A stretch of DNA of 64,000 nt from contig NZ_AP027040.1 of the NCBI RefSeq assembly GCF_027924525.1, forward strand, positions 744,001-808,000. The letters run 5' to 3'. Of this stretch, positions 40,891 through 49,766 are shown one piece after another. The translations under genes and the position numbers were made by a program. The stretch comes from Aurantimicrobium sp. INA4 (GTDB taxonomy: Bacteria; Actinomycetota; Actinomycetes; Actinomycetales; Microbacteriaceae). The stretch's first letter is position 1; the number at the start of each line of letters is the position of its first letter. The notes below the pieces were generated by a model, which saw nothing but the letters and a program-made list of their open reading frames with translations, searched no databases and was not told the origin of the DNA.

Positions 40891-42401
40891 ATCTGAGGAG
40901 AGTCAAGATCTACCCAATTCAGACTCTTTTCAACTGCCTTGTTCCATACTCGGAGCCGTCGAGTTCTCTCATCCTCAGACAATCTTGGTTCCCATCTAGT
41001 TTCTTCTTGCCAGAGTGATCGCAGTTGATCGGTGCTCTTCCAATAAACCAACTGCTAAGCCTGCAGCGTAGGCCGCTCCGAGTGCAGTTGTTTCTGCGAT
41101 TACTGGTCTAACAACGGGAACACCCAAAATGTCTGCTTGGAACTGCATCAACAAATTGTTGGCAATCATTCCACCGTCTACTCGAACTTCTTTGAGCGGA
41201 AGACCCGTATCTGCATTTGTCGCATCAAGTACTTCTCGAGTTTGGAATGCAACAGCTTCCAATGCTGCGCGCGCAATATGTGCTTGTTGACATAGCGGGT
41301 GAGCCCAACAATAACTCCTCGAGCATCTGGTCTCCAATGAGGGGCAAAGAGACCGCTAAACGCGGGAACAAAATATGCGCCCCCGTTGTCCTCAACGCTT
41401 GCGGCCAATTCCTCGATTTCACTTGCGCTGGAGATAATCCCGAGATTGTCCCGTAACCATTGAATCAGTGACCCTGTGACTGCAATTGACCCTTCCAAGG
41501 CATAATGAGCAGGTTGTTCTCCTAGCTTGTAGGCAACTGTTGAAAGAAGACCGTTTTGTGAATGAACAACCTCGTTGCCGGTGTTGAAAATCAGGAAATT
41601 TCCTGTTCCATAGGTGTTTTTGGCTTCTCCAGAGGCAAACGCTGCTTGACCAAAAGTTGCGGCCTGTTGATCGCCAAGTATTCCGGCAACGGGCACGCCT
41701 GGAAGGACCTCTTGAGAAAACCCATAAATTTCAGATGAAGACCTAATTTCAGGCAGTATTTCCTGAGGAATACTAAAGAAACCGAGTAATTCGGAATCCC
41801 ACTCAAGGGTGTGAAGGTTCATCAACAGCGTGCGCGATGCATTAGTCACATCAGTTGCATGTATGCCGGTGAGATTCCACAGCAACCATGAATCGATAGT
41901 GCCAAACGCGAGTTTGTTTTGTGCCGCTAATTCACGAGCCTGAGGCACATTCTCAAGAATCCACTTTATTTTCGTGGCAGAGAAATAGGAGGCCAGTGGC
42001 AATCCCGTTTTCTCTTTGAGTTTATTGAAATCTTGAGAACCATCAGCATTTGCGGCCAGAAGATCAACTAGTTGTTGAGTTCTGGTGTCTTGCCAGACAA
42101 TCGCGTTGTAAATCGGAAGGCCAGTTTCTCTATCCCAAATGACGGTTGTTTCACGCTGGTTAGTAATTCCTATGGCACTGATTTGATCCGGATTTACACC
42201 TGCGTCTTCGACGGCAAGCTCAATCACTTTTTTGGTATTTGCCCAAATTTCGACTGGATCGTGCTCAACCCAACCACTGCGAGGAAAGAATTGAGTGGTT
42301 TCTAATTGTCCTGTTCCCCGCTTATTGCCTGACCTATCAAAAATGATTGCTCGGGTGCTGGTTGTTCCATTATCAATGGCAAGAACATAGGTGTCAGTCA
42401 T
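40887..42401 (-). pseudogene. glpK: Glycerol kinase glpK, disrupted by two compensating single-base indels
   Basis: FGGY-family kinase making glycerol-3-phosphate. The N-terminal three quarters are intact ([15 protein letters not shown] at the start, [33 protein letters not shown]). At about 41281-41286 the frame shifts: after TRYVNK a missing G (AAGGCA read as AAGCA) moves [20 protein letters not shown] to another frame, and the original frame stops at 41178. At about 41045-41047 an extra base in an AAA run (TTT in the gene) restores the first frame, which then reads [20 protein letters not shown] and ends at TAA 40889-40887. The 1515-bp span divides by three to 504 residues, the normal GlpK length. 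Either a young pseudogene or two sequencing errors. Confidence 0.9.
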
Positions 42402-42407
42402 GGCTGA

Positions 42408-42413
42408 AAACTA
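42408..42413 (-). promoter_or_regulatory. Candidate -10 box of glpK (leaderless)
   Basis: Minus strand TAGTTT, 6 bases (tcagcc), then the glpK ATG. The promoter still looks intact although the gene is broken. Confidence 0.5.
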
Positions 42414-42430
42414 TCAGGAAAGTAAGAAAT

Positions 42431-43624
42431 TTACTGATTGTTTTCTGTATCTAAAGGCTTTGCAGCACCTGCAAAAAAAACTGCGCAAGCGACAAAGAGA
42501 GCAAGAAGATAGAACATGTTGAGAAGTCCCCAAGCTTGACCAATAAAACCTAGAAGGGGAGGGCCTACTAAAAACGCGGCGTAACCAAATGCCGTTACGG
42601 TTGCAACGCGCTGGGAAGAATTTTCTCCATCTGCGGCTGCTGAGATAAACAAGGGGAACCCCAGAGCAACACCTGCACCCCAAAGCGCTGCTCCGAGCCA
42701 GGCCAAATAGATTGTGGGGGAGAGGATGACCAGCAAAATACCGATAACGCCAGCAGTTCCCAACACGCGTAATGCGAATACTCGTCCAAATCGATCGACT
42801 AAACGACCACCAGAGAATCGAGTAATAACCATGGCCAACGTCATAATTGCAAAAGTTATACCTGCAGTTGTTGTATCAAGACCGTAGCCGTCAACCACTG
42901 ACAGAGCTAACCAGTCATTCGAGCCACCTTCGGCAAGCGATAACCCCATGATTCCAAGACCCAGAAAAACAATTCGTTTGGAAAGTACAACTGGTTCACG
43001 ATGTGCTTGATTCTCTCCGTGGGAGACATGGGTTTTGCCCGTTGATAAAGGAAGTTTTTTGTATGTGAACCAAGCAATTGCGGTTGTTATCACTGCAATA
43101 ACAATCATTTGCATGACCAAAGAGAAGTTGGTGACGATAGCCAGGGTTCCGATGCCAGCACCAGCGAGAGCACCCAAGCTATAGGCCCCGTGAAGCTGAG
43201 GAAGGAGGCTCTTTCCTCGGAGCTTTTCTAGTTCTGCACCTTCAACATTGATTCCGACGTCACCGATTCCGTAACCCAATCCAGCGATGAGTCCACCTAT
43301 GGCAACCCCAACTGCTGAGCCTTCGATAAGTGAAATAGCTTGAACCACTTGGCCGATGCCAAGGGCAGTAAATCCAACGACGACGGCCGTGCGAGCACCA
43401 AATCTTGCAACGAATCTTCCAGAAGCAATAAGTGCAGTCATCGCTCCTACTGAACCGGCAAAAAGCACCCACCCCAAAATTGCAGTAGAGACTTCAATGA
43501 AACTGCGAACATCTGGCAGCCTTACAAGCCAGGAAGCTCCTCCGACGCCGAATACAAAAAAATACGCAAAGAGAATAACGGCCTGCGCGCGGAATGATTT
43601 AACCTCAGGAACAACGGTGTTCAT
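42431..43624 (-). CDS. MFS transporter, YbjJ/fucose-permease-like (copy 1)
   Basis: A 397-residue major facilitator protein with about twelve membrane helices. The loop 2-3 signature region reads GRFVARFGARTAVVVG (near 69-84), and the loop 8-9 counterpart reads GGRLVDRFGRVFALR. A conserved INVEGAELEK-x4-KSLLPQLHGAYSLGAL segment (near 125-150) marks the YbjJ-like group. It is a clear paralogue of the upstream MFS gene, with the same LGFIGQ segment near the end. Substrate unknown. It lies 18 bp after copy 1's paralogue and 29 bp before glpK. Confidence 0.88.
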   Translation of the reverse strand: MNTVVPEVKSFRAQAVILFAYFFVFGVGGASWLVRLPDVRSFIEVSTAILGWVLFAGSVGAMTALIASGRFVARFGARTAVVVGFTALGIGQVVQAISLIEGSAVGVAIGGLIAGLGYGIGDVGINVEGAELEKLRGKSLLPQLHGAYSLGALAGAGIGTLAIVTNFSLVMQMIVIAVITTAIAWFTYKKLPLSTGKTHVSHGENQAHREPVVLSKRIVFLGLGIMGLSLAEGGSNDWLALSVVDGYGLDTTTAGITFAIMTLAMVITRFSGGRLVDRFGRVFALRVLGTAGVIGILLVILSPTIYLAWLGAALWGAGVALGFPLFISAAADGENSSQRVATVTAFGYAAFLVGPPLLGFIGQAWGLLNMFYLLALFVACAVFFAGAAKPLDTENNQ

Positions 43625-43642
43625 AATGGTATTGAATCACAT

Positions 43643-44854
43643 CTATCGACGCGCGTCGACAGAAGAGTGAGTTTTGGTTGCTTTATTGAACAACATTCCT
43701 GAAAGTAAAAGGAAAAATGGCACCAGGAAAGCGCTGAAGAGACCGGCAACTTGCCCGATAAATCCCAAAAGCGGGGGACCGGCAATACCTGAAGTGTTAC
43801 TCGCAATAACAAGAACACCAACTCGAGTACCTGCCAGGCGAGGATCTTCTGAGACCGCTGATACACACAATGGGAAACCAATTGAATTCCCAAGACCCCA
43901 AAGAGCTGCACCGACTAAGGGGAGCGCTATCCAACCTGTCAAAATAACGATCAGGATACCCAATGCCGTCAGGGCAGCAAAAGCTAGTAATGCCTTGGAT
44001 CTTCCCAACTTATCTACAATTGGACCACCCGAGAGACGGCCAAGTGCCATTGCACCAGCAAAAACTGTGTATGAAGCAGTTGCAATGGCCGCTGATAAAC
44101 CTGCGTCTACTAGAGCAATAGGAAGCCATGTACTAGCTGTTCCCTCCGCAAGATTGAATCCGATGACAATAAACGCAACCATAAGTGTCTGAGGTTCACG
44201 CCACACTCGCCGACGATCACGCGCCGTGGCAACGGTCTGAATTTCTTCAGTATTCATATCTTCATGAACATGCTTCCCAGAGGATTTAGGCAATGGAATG
44301 CAGACAACCAGAGTGGCTATCAAAACGAGGGCTGACATACCCAAGAAATTTGTAAAGACGCTAACGCCAGAGATGATGGCAAGAGTGCCGATAGCACCCC
44401 CGAGTAATGAACCTAGACTGAATGATCCGTGTAAAGAGGGAAGAAGACTCTTCGGGGACTCGCGATCAACATTCGCACCTTCAATATTGATTGCAAGACC
44501 ACCCGAACCGCCGGAAAATCCGACCAATACAATAGCCAGTGTTGAAAGTGGTAACAGCCCGAATTGCGCAAAAAATCCCAAGGAAGCAAGAAAAACCGCT
44601 CCTGCCGAATATGCCCAAATGAGGACTATTCGAGTACCAAAACGGGCAATAATTGGCCCACTTAGAAGTAAGCCAGTAAGGGAGCCAAGCGCCATAGCCA
44701 GTGTAAACAGTCCCATCTGGGCTGTATCAAGACCGAGCAGTTTTTGTATCTCAGGAGTTCGGCTTACCCACGTGGAAAAATACAATCCTTGAACGCCAAA
44801 AGCAGCAAAAGTTAACCAATACCAAGTACGACCTGAAATATTCTTTTTGCTCAC
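43643..44854 (-). CDS. MFS transporter, YbjJ/fucose-permease-like (copy 2)
   Basis: A 403-residue major facilitator with twelve predicted helices, paralogous to the next gene. It shares GPIIARFGTRIVLIW, INIEGANVDRESPKSLLPSLHGSFSLGSL, GGPIVDKLGRSKAL and PPLLGFIGQVAGL. Copy 1 and copy 2 have diverged well beyond a recent duplication. It starts with GTG, and a TACGCT hexamer ends 6 bases upstream. The order MFS-MFS-glpK on one strand could suggest uptake of a polyol or sugar, but no substrate can be read from the sequence. Confidence 0.88.
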   Translation of the reverse strand: MSKKNISGRTWYWLTFAAFGVQGLYFSTWVSRTPEIQKLLGLDTAQMGLFTLAMALGSLTGLLLSGPIIARFGTRIVLIWAYSAGAVFLASLGFFAQFGLLPLSTLAIVLVGFSGGSGGLAINIEGANVDRESPKSLLPSLHGSFSLGSLLGGAIGTLAIISGVSVFTNFLGMSALVLIATLVVCIPLPKSSGKHVHEDMNTEEIQTVATARDRRRVWREPQTLMVAFIVIGFNLAEGTASTWLPIALVDAGLSAAIATASYTVFAGAMALGRLSGGPIVDKLGRSKALLAFAALTALGILIVILTGWIALPLVGAALWGLGNSIGFPLCVSAVSEDPRLAGTRVGVLVIASNTSGIAGPPLLGFIGQVAGLFSAFLVPFFLLLSGMLFNKATKTHSSVDARR

Positions 44855-44860
44855 CTAGAC

Positions 44861-44866
44861 AGCGTA
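44861..44866 (-). promoter_or_regulatory. Candidate -10 box of MFS copy 2 (leaderless)
   Basis: Minus strand TACGCT, 6 bases (gtctag), then the GTG start at 44854. Confidence 0.55.
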
Positions 44867-45248
44867 GGGGAAATGAGAGGAAAAACATTCTCAATGTGGA
44901 TTAATGATTACTTCAAATTCAACGAGAGTGGGGAGGCTACACTCAATCACAACTGACATAATGTGTATTATCCGCTTTATAGTCAGTTCGGTGATCCCTT
45001 GAGCCAACCCCATTTCTACAGCAGTATTGCCGGTGAATGCACTTAGTATGCGGCTAACTCTGATTGCTCAATACAGTTATCAGCTCAGCAATTTGATTGA
45101 TTTATTCCTCAAACATAGTTGCGCCGGACCCAAGAGTTTTTGGAAAGTAGAAACACCTCTTGTAACTCAAATTCAGCGCGGAATCCCAGTCGTGTTCCCA
45201 TTACGGCTCTATAGTGTGAAGGCGCTTATCGCGAAATTAAGGAGAAAC
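44867..45248. other. 382-bp intergenic region, no gene recognised
   Basis: AT-rich spacer between the divergent MFS and DUF308 genes. The DUF308 frame stays open upstream to 45027, but that extension does not look like a membrane-protein N-terminus and lacks a ribosome binding site. Near 45212 a TATAGT hexamer 26 bases before AAGGAG is a plausible -10 for the DUF308 gene. I see no tRNA, repeat or clear hairpin. A small RNA cannot be excluded. Confidence 0.4.
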
Positions 45249-45848
45249 ATGTCTACCCAAACCCCAGATCTTCAGGGTTTTGCCTTCTACGGAGATGGCC
45301 ACGAAAACTCTAAGCAAGCAGTAAAAGTGATTCAGACTGGTCTCTGGATCGGTGCAGTTCTAGCCGGTCTGTTTGGAGGCATGATCCTCGCTTGGCCCGG
45401 AGCGACCCTTCTGGTCATTGCGGTATTGCTTGGTTTGTACTTCCTGATCCGTGGACTAGTTCGACTCGTTGTCGGAATCTTTGCCCCGGGCCTCACAGCT
45501 GGTGGACGCGTACTCAGTATCGTTTTAGGAATTCTTCTTATTGTCGTTGGCATCTTCGCAATGAGAAACCCAGGAACATCGCTTGAGTTGCTTGGAATTC
45601 TGATCGGCCTTTCGTGGATTCTCGATGGAATCGCGACTCTTATCGAGTCTGGACGTGCTGCCTCGCGCGGTTTCGCAATTTTTGCAGGAATTATCGGCAT
45701 TGTTGCCGGTATCGTCATGCTCTTTGTACCGCTCGGTGGTGTCGCTGTACTGACTATGGTTGCCGGTATTTTCTTGATTGCACTCGCAATCATTCAGGTA
45801 ATTGGAGCAATCGTGATCGGTATACAGGCCAAAAAGGCCGGTATCTAG
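45249..45848 (+). CDS. DUF308 (HdeD-like) six-helix membrane protein
   Basis: A 199-residue membrane protein made of three helix-pair repeats of the DUF308 type: GGMILAWPGATLLVIAVLLG (near 44-63), VVGIFAMRNPGTSLELLGIL and VAGIVMLFVPLGGVAVLTMV. Each repeat ends in a similar x-P-G/L turn. HdeD in enterobacteria is linked to acid resistance at high cell density; function in actinobacteria is unknown. ATG 45249 is chosen for its AAGGAG, 4 bases upstream, and a sensible polar N-terminus (MSTQTPDLQG). A terminator follows. Confidence 0.87.
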   Translation: MSTQTPDLQGFAFYGDGHENSKQAVKVIQTGLWIGAVLAGLFGGMILAWPGATLLVIAVLLGLYFLIRGLVRLVVGIFAPGLTAGGRVLSIVLGILLIVVGIFAMRNPGTSLELLGILIGLSWILDGIATLIESGRAASRGFAIFAGIIGIVAGIVMLFVPLGGVAVLTMVAGIFLIALAIIQVIGAIVIGIQAKKAGI

Positions 45849-45857
45849 TAAATATTG

Positions 45858-45897
45858 AAGAAGAAAGGCCCTGGTTAATTCCAGGGCCTTTCTTCTT
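45858..45897. terminator. Bidirectional terminator between DUF308 and NUDIX genes
   Basis: A 17-bp stem (aagaagaaaggccctgg / ccagggcctttcttctt) with loop ttaatt. Its right arm overlaps the stop codon of the convergent NUDIX gene (45896-45898). Confidence 0.88.
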
Positions 45898-46354
45898 ATC
45901 TGAGCGAGATAGCTTTGTCGATTAGATCAAATAGGGGTTCTGGTGAATATTTTTCGCCGGATGAGGCCAACTCAGGGATGTTCCACCAGCGAATGTCAGA
46001 AATGTCTACAAACTCGTTTTCCATCCAGTTGTCATTTACTGGCTGGAAGTTTTCTGTGTGAACGACAAAGAACTCACTATAGGTGGTTTGTACATGACCA
46101 TCATTAAAAACTGATTCACTACTGATGGACCAAATCGGATCGCCTACATTATCTATGAGCAACCCTGTCTCTTCAAAGAGCTCTCGTTTCGCACCTTCTG
46201 CGTGACTCTCGTGGTCCTCTACTCCCCCACCGGGTGTAATCCAACGAGTTCTTGGCACAAGAAGGTTTGGCGAATGAGTCTTTAGAAGAAGAAAATGATC
46301 TTCAGGATCAAGCAGAATAACGCGAGAAACGCGCCTATGCGCTGGTCTTGTCAT
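45896..46354 (-). CDS. NUDIX hydrolase
   Basis: A 152-residue pyrophosphohydrolase. The Nudix box GGVEDHESHAEGAKRELFEE followed by TGL (near residues 44-66) fits G-x5-E-x7-RE-U-x-EE-x-G-U completely. The family cleaves nucleoside diphosphates linked to another moiety; the substrate here is unknown. It starts 2 bp after the SDR stop, so the two are one operon. The 3' end lies within a bidirectional terminator. Confidence 0.9.
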   Translation of the reverse strand: MTRPAHRRVSRVILLDPEDHFLLLKTHSPNLLVPRTRWITPGGGVEDHESHAEGAKRELFEETGLLIDNVGDPIWSISSESVFNDGHVQTTYSEFFVVHTENFQPVNDNWMENEFVDISDIRWWNIPELASSGEKYSPEPLFDLIDKAISLR

Positions 46355-46356
46355 GA

Positions 46357-47121
46357 TTATTCAGCGACGAAAGAACTGACATCTCCAACAAGCCTGGTGT
46401 GATCAGCGGGAACAGGTTCAACAGCTGCGAGAGCAACTTCAGCAGCAAATTCACTGACGTTGTAAAGCTTTCCTGCTGATTCCTTTCGAGCATTAATCGC
46501 GCCAGGATTAGCTCGTTCAAGCAAAGTAGCTGTGATGGTGCCTTCAATCATGTCACCAGAAACGACGGTGAAACCTATTCCTCGCTTTTCAAGCAAAGGA
46601 ATCATTTCTCTCAGTGCATCCTCTCCGGCACGCTTGGAAAGCGCTACAGGAAGATATTCATCCATGGTCGGAGTAGTACGGATGAAATGTGCTTGATGGC
46701 TGGTCACGAACACCACACGAGCCCCATCTGCAAGGACATTCAGTGCTTCCGAGAGAAGATTTACTTGAGAATCTCGGTTGAGTTTCATGGCGTAATCCTC
46801 GCCCATTCCTGCCTCCATGCCTCCGGAAGCATTCATGACGAGGATATCTAGGCCACCAAAAGCTTCTTGTGCTTGAGCAAACATTGCAGCAACTGATTCT
46901 CTGTCAGTCAGGTCTGCGCCAACGGCAATTGCCTCTCCCCCATTGGCGATGATTGCATCAACAATCTTTTGGGCACGTGCTTCTTTGTTTCGGAAGTTAA
47001 CAACTACCTTTGCCCCGGCTTCAGCAAAATAGTTGACAGTATCAGCACCGATACCACGGGAAGATCCAGTAACAAGGGCACGTTTTCCTGCAAGTGAACC
47101 AGGTGCAAGAGGGTTAGACAC
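46357..47121 (-). CDS. Short-chain dehydrogenase/reductase, atypical active site
   Basis: A 254-residue Rossmann oxidoreductase. The nucleotide motif TGSSRGIG (near residues 18-25) and NASGG replace the usual TGxxxGIG and NNAG. In the active-site region the Lys of SKRAGEDAL has Val, not Tyr, four positions before it; the nearest Tyr is seven before (YLPVALSK), so the canonical YxxxK is not present. I start at GTG 47121 because AAGGAG lies 6 bases upstream; the in-frame ATG at 47136 overlaps that sequence. The role is unknown. Confidence 0.85.
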   Translation of the reverse strand: MSNPLAPGSLAGKRALVTGSSRGIGADTVNYFAEAGAKVVVNFRNKEARAQKIVDAIIANGGEAIAVGADLTDRESVAAMFAQAQEAFGGLDILVMNASGGMEAGMGEDYAMKLNRDSQVNLLSEALNVLADGARVVFVTSHQAHFIRTTPTMDEYLPVALSKRAGEDALREMIPLLEKRGIGFTVVSGDMIEGTITATLLERANPGAINARKESAGKLYNVSEFAAEVALAAVEPVPADHTRLVGDVSSFVAE

Positions 47122-47174
47122 GGAAGACTCCTTCATAAATACTCAACAAGCAGACTAGCAAGCATCTGGGATGT

Positions 47175-47180
47175 TAGCCT
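47175..47180 (+). promoter_or_regulatory. Candidate -10 box of GDPD gene (leaderless)
   Basis: TAGCCT, 6 bases (cgagcc), then the GTG start at 47187. Confidence 0.6.
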
Positions 47181-47186
47181 CGAGCC

Positions 47187-47909
47187 GTGCACGCATATTC
47201 TCAGCTTCCCAATCCCTGTATCTTGGCCCACCAAGGTCTGTGGCAAACGTGCCCACCGAACACACTTGAAGCGTTTTCACGAGCGATTGAATCCGGTGCC
47301 GACGTTATCGAGACAGATGCACACTCCTCTAAAGAAGGAATTGCAGTCCTGTTTCACGATGACAAGATTAATGGAAGGAGAATCAAGGAATTCAGTATTG
47401 AAGAGCTACCTGCCTATGTACCAACTTTGGAAGCTGCCCTGACGTCATTTCCTCAAACTCTCTTCAATATCGATATCAAGTCTTCAGCTGCAGAACGACC
47501 AGTAGCTCGAACCGTGTCTGACCACAATGCGCAGAACAGAGTTCTTATTACCTCCTTCAGTTCACAGCGGAGAAAGCGAACTATGGAACTAGTTCCGGGT
47601 GTAGCACTCTCCCCTGCAATGGCAGAGATGATACGCACCGTTGTGTGGTCAACACTGGGTGCACACAAGCGTGCAGTAAACATCCTCAAAAGATTTGAAG
47701 CAGTTCAAATTCCTACTTCCGCCTACGGAATCAATATGGTTTCTTCAAAAATGATGAATATTTATCGAGAAGCCCAAGTTCTGGTTCATGTGTGGACGAT
47801 AAATGACCCTGAAGAAATGAAGAAACTATTTTCTTTGGGAGTCAACGGAATTGTGACTGATAGAACTGATTTAGCGCATCAAGTACGAAGCAATTACTTC
47901 GATAAATGA
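47187..47909 (+). CDS. Glycerophosphodiester phosphodiesterase family protein
   Basis: A 240-residue TIM-barrel phosphodiesterase. The first catalytic His is in [19 protein letters not shown] (near residues 12-30), where the family usually has H-R-G and PENT; here it is HQG and PPNT. The metal-binding ETD (near 41-43) and catalytic HDD (near 57-59) are present. It normally yields glycerol-3-phosphate from glycerophosphodiesters, which fits loosely with the nearby glycerol kinase remnant. GTG start. The 3' end overlaps the convergent uvrC by 16 bp. Confidence 0.88.
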   Translation: MHAYSQLPNPCILAHQGLWQTCPPNTLEAFSRAIESGADVIETDAHSSKEGIAVLFHDDKINGRRIKEFSIEELPAYVPTLEAALTSFPQTLFNIDIKSSAAERPVARTVSDHNAQNRVLITSFSSQRRKRTMELVPGVALSPAMAEMIRTVVWSTLGAHKRAVNILKRFEAVQIPTSAYGINMVSSKMMNIYREAQVLVHVWTINDPEEMKKLFSLGVNGIVTDRTDLAHQVRSNYFDK

Positions 47910-49762
47910 TCTTTAATTGCCTGAGCTAAAGCCAACGAAATGTTTGGAGTGGATGCAATTTCTTCCACAGTTGCTTTTCTTAGCTGTGAAACGGAGCCAA
48001 AAGTTTTCAGAACAGATTTGACCTTTGCAGGTCCCATGCCAGGGACTTCAGTTAGGACTGTGGAGATGTCACGTTTACGGGAAGAGCGTTGAAAAGTAAT
48101 CGCAAATCGATGTGCCTCATCTCGTAACTGTTGCAATAGGAACAAAGCTTCAGAATTTCGAGGAAGAATAATCGGGTATTTGTCATCTGGCAACCACAGT
48201 TCTTCAAGTCGCTTTGCTAGACCCACCACAGGAATGTCTGTGATCCCAGCCTCTTTGAGGGCAAGTGCGGCAGCTTTAGCTTGTGGACCAGCACCGTCGA
48301 CAAGAAACAATCCCGGAGGGTAAGAAAAGCTCGATCGCGATGTTGCTTCTTCCTTACTCTCAACTAAATACGCTGCCCTTCTTGCAAGCACTTGGTTCAT
48401 CGCATCGGTATCGTCCCGTGCTTGAGCAATGCTGAATTTGCGGTAATCGCTCTTCTTTGGCAGGCCATCTTCGAAAACAACCATGCTTGCAACAATTTTC
48501 GTGCCACCAAGATGAGAAATATCAAAACATTCAATACGCAATGGCGAATCTTTCAGCCCAAGAGCCAGTTGAATGTCCCCTAAAGCTTTAGTGCGCGAAA
48601 CGTAATCATTGCGTCGTTTGGTTTTATACAGCACTAAAGACTGTTGAGCATTGAAGGTGACGGTACTTCCCAAAGCTGCGATGTCTCCGCGCTGCGCTTG
48701 TTTCAGTTTGACAGAAGTCTGTCGAGAATTTTCAGTACGTTCATGACGAATATTCGTTAGCCAAGAGGTTATGGCTTCAGCGTCTTCTGGTATTTCTGGA
48801 ACATAGATAGATCTAGGTGGAACAAGCTCAGTTTCATATGCTGTTCGAAGCATATTATCGATGAGCTCGTCTGCGTTCACATCAAGTTCAGTGTCGACAT
48901 TCCATGAATGCACTCCACGAATGCGGCCTTCTCGAACGATAAACATCTGGACTGCTGCTGAGAGTTCATCTTGTGCAATGCCAAAAATATCAGCATCAAC
49001 TTCGTCGCTGAGAACTACAGCACTCTTTGACGCAACTGTCTCTAGTGCGACAATGTTGTCTCGAAATTTCGCTGCTGACTCATAGTCCTGCTCCTTGGAG
49101 GCATGCTCCATTTTGTCGCGCAATACCTTGATGTAATCAGAATTCTTTCCGGTCATGAAATTGGCAAAATCTAAAGCTAAGGACCGATGTTCTTCTGGGG
49201 TGATTCGTCCAGCACACGGAGCAGCACAACGCCCAATATCGCCTAAAAGACAAGGGCGTTTGGCACGTTCTGCTTTTTTATATACACCCTCAGAGCAAGT
49301 GCGAACAGGAAAAACAGGAAGCAACAATTCAAGAGTCTCTCTTATGGCCCAAGTTTTTGTGTAGGGCCCAAAATATCGAGCATGAGGAATCTTTTTTGTA
49401 CGCGTAACCATCACACGCGGAATTTTCTCACCAAGTGTTATCGCTAAATAGGGATAGCTTTTGTCATCTTTGAATTGAATATTGAAAGGAGGATCAAACT
49501 CTTTGATCCAGGTAAATTCCAGTTGAAGAGCTTCAAATTCGGTTGAAACAATCGTCCATTCAACTTTTTCTGCAGAGGTGACCATCCGACGCGTACGTTC
49601 ATGAAGTGTGTCCAGTGGCGCAAAATAGCTAGTCAGACGTGCGCGTAAATTTTTGGCTTTGCCAACGTACAGCACGCGACCATTACTATCCTGGAAGCGA
49701 TACACTCCTGGATTTGTAGGAATGTCACCCGTTTTGGGGCGGTACGGGACTGTGTCGGCCAT
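47894..49762 (-). CDS. uvrC: Excinuclease ABC subunit C
   Basis: A 622-residue nucleotide-excision-repair nuclease making both incisions. The N-terminal GIY-YIG domain has [19 protein letters not shown] (near 18-36). A UVR domain that contacts UvrB lies near 205-240, then an RNase H-like C-terminal nuclease domain ([13 protein letters not shown], with catalytic Asp) and a helix-hairpin-helix pair ([14 protein letters not shown]). It follows uvrA by 4 bp as the last gene of uvrB-uvrA-uvrC and converges on GDPD. Confidence 0.97.
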   Translation of the reverse strand: MADTVPYRPKTGDIPTNPGVYRFQDSNGRVLYVGKAKNLRARLTSYFAPLDTLHERTRRMVTSAEKVEWTIVSTEFEALQLEFTWIKEFDPPFNIQFKDDKSYPYLAITLGEKIPRVMVTRTKKIPHARYFGPYTKTWAIRETLELLLPVFPVRTCSEGVYKKAERAKRPCLLGDIGRCAAPCAGRITPEEHRSLALDFANFMTGKNSDYIKVLRDKMEHASKEQDYESAAKFRDNIVALETVASKSAVVLSDEVDADIFGIAQDELSAAVQMFIVREGRIRGVHSWNVDTELDVNADELIDNMLRTAYETELVPPRSIYVPEIPEDAEAITSWLTNIRHERTENSRQTSVKLKQAQRGDIAALGSTVTFNAQQSLVLYKTKRRNDYVSRTKALGDIQLALGLKDSPLRIECFDISHLGGTKIVASMVVFEDGLPKKSDYRKFSIAQARDDTDAMNQVLARRAAYLVESKEEATSRSSFSYPPGLFLVDGAGPQAKAAALALKEAGITDIPVVGLAKRLEELWLPDDKYPIILPRNSEALFLLQQLRDEAHRFAITFQRSSRKRDISTVLTEVPGMGPAKVKSVLKTFGSVSQLRKATVEEIASTPNISLALAQAIKDHLSK

Positions 49763-49766
49763 TTGT

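Noticed and set aside
40996..41337. Separate 113-codon gene at the glpK end
   Set aside because: From HIARAALE onward it is the C-terminal part of GlpK in a shifted frame; the first ~20 codons are out-of-frame read of the upstream part.
43674..44192. 172-codon open frame antisense to MFS copy 2
   Set aside because: Shadow of a membrane-protein gene; the translation is Pro/Ala/Thr-rich without domains.
45027..45248. N-terminal extension of the DUF308 protein
   Set aside because: The extension has no ribosome binding site and unlikely composition, while the internal ATG at 45249 has AAGGAG and begins a normal N-terminus.
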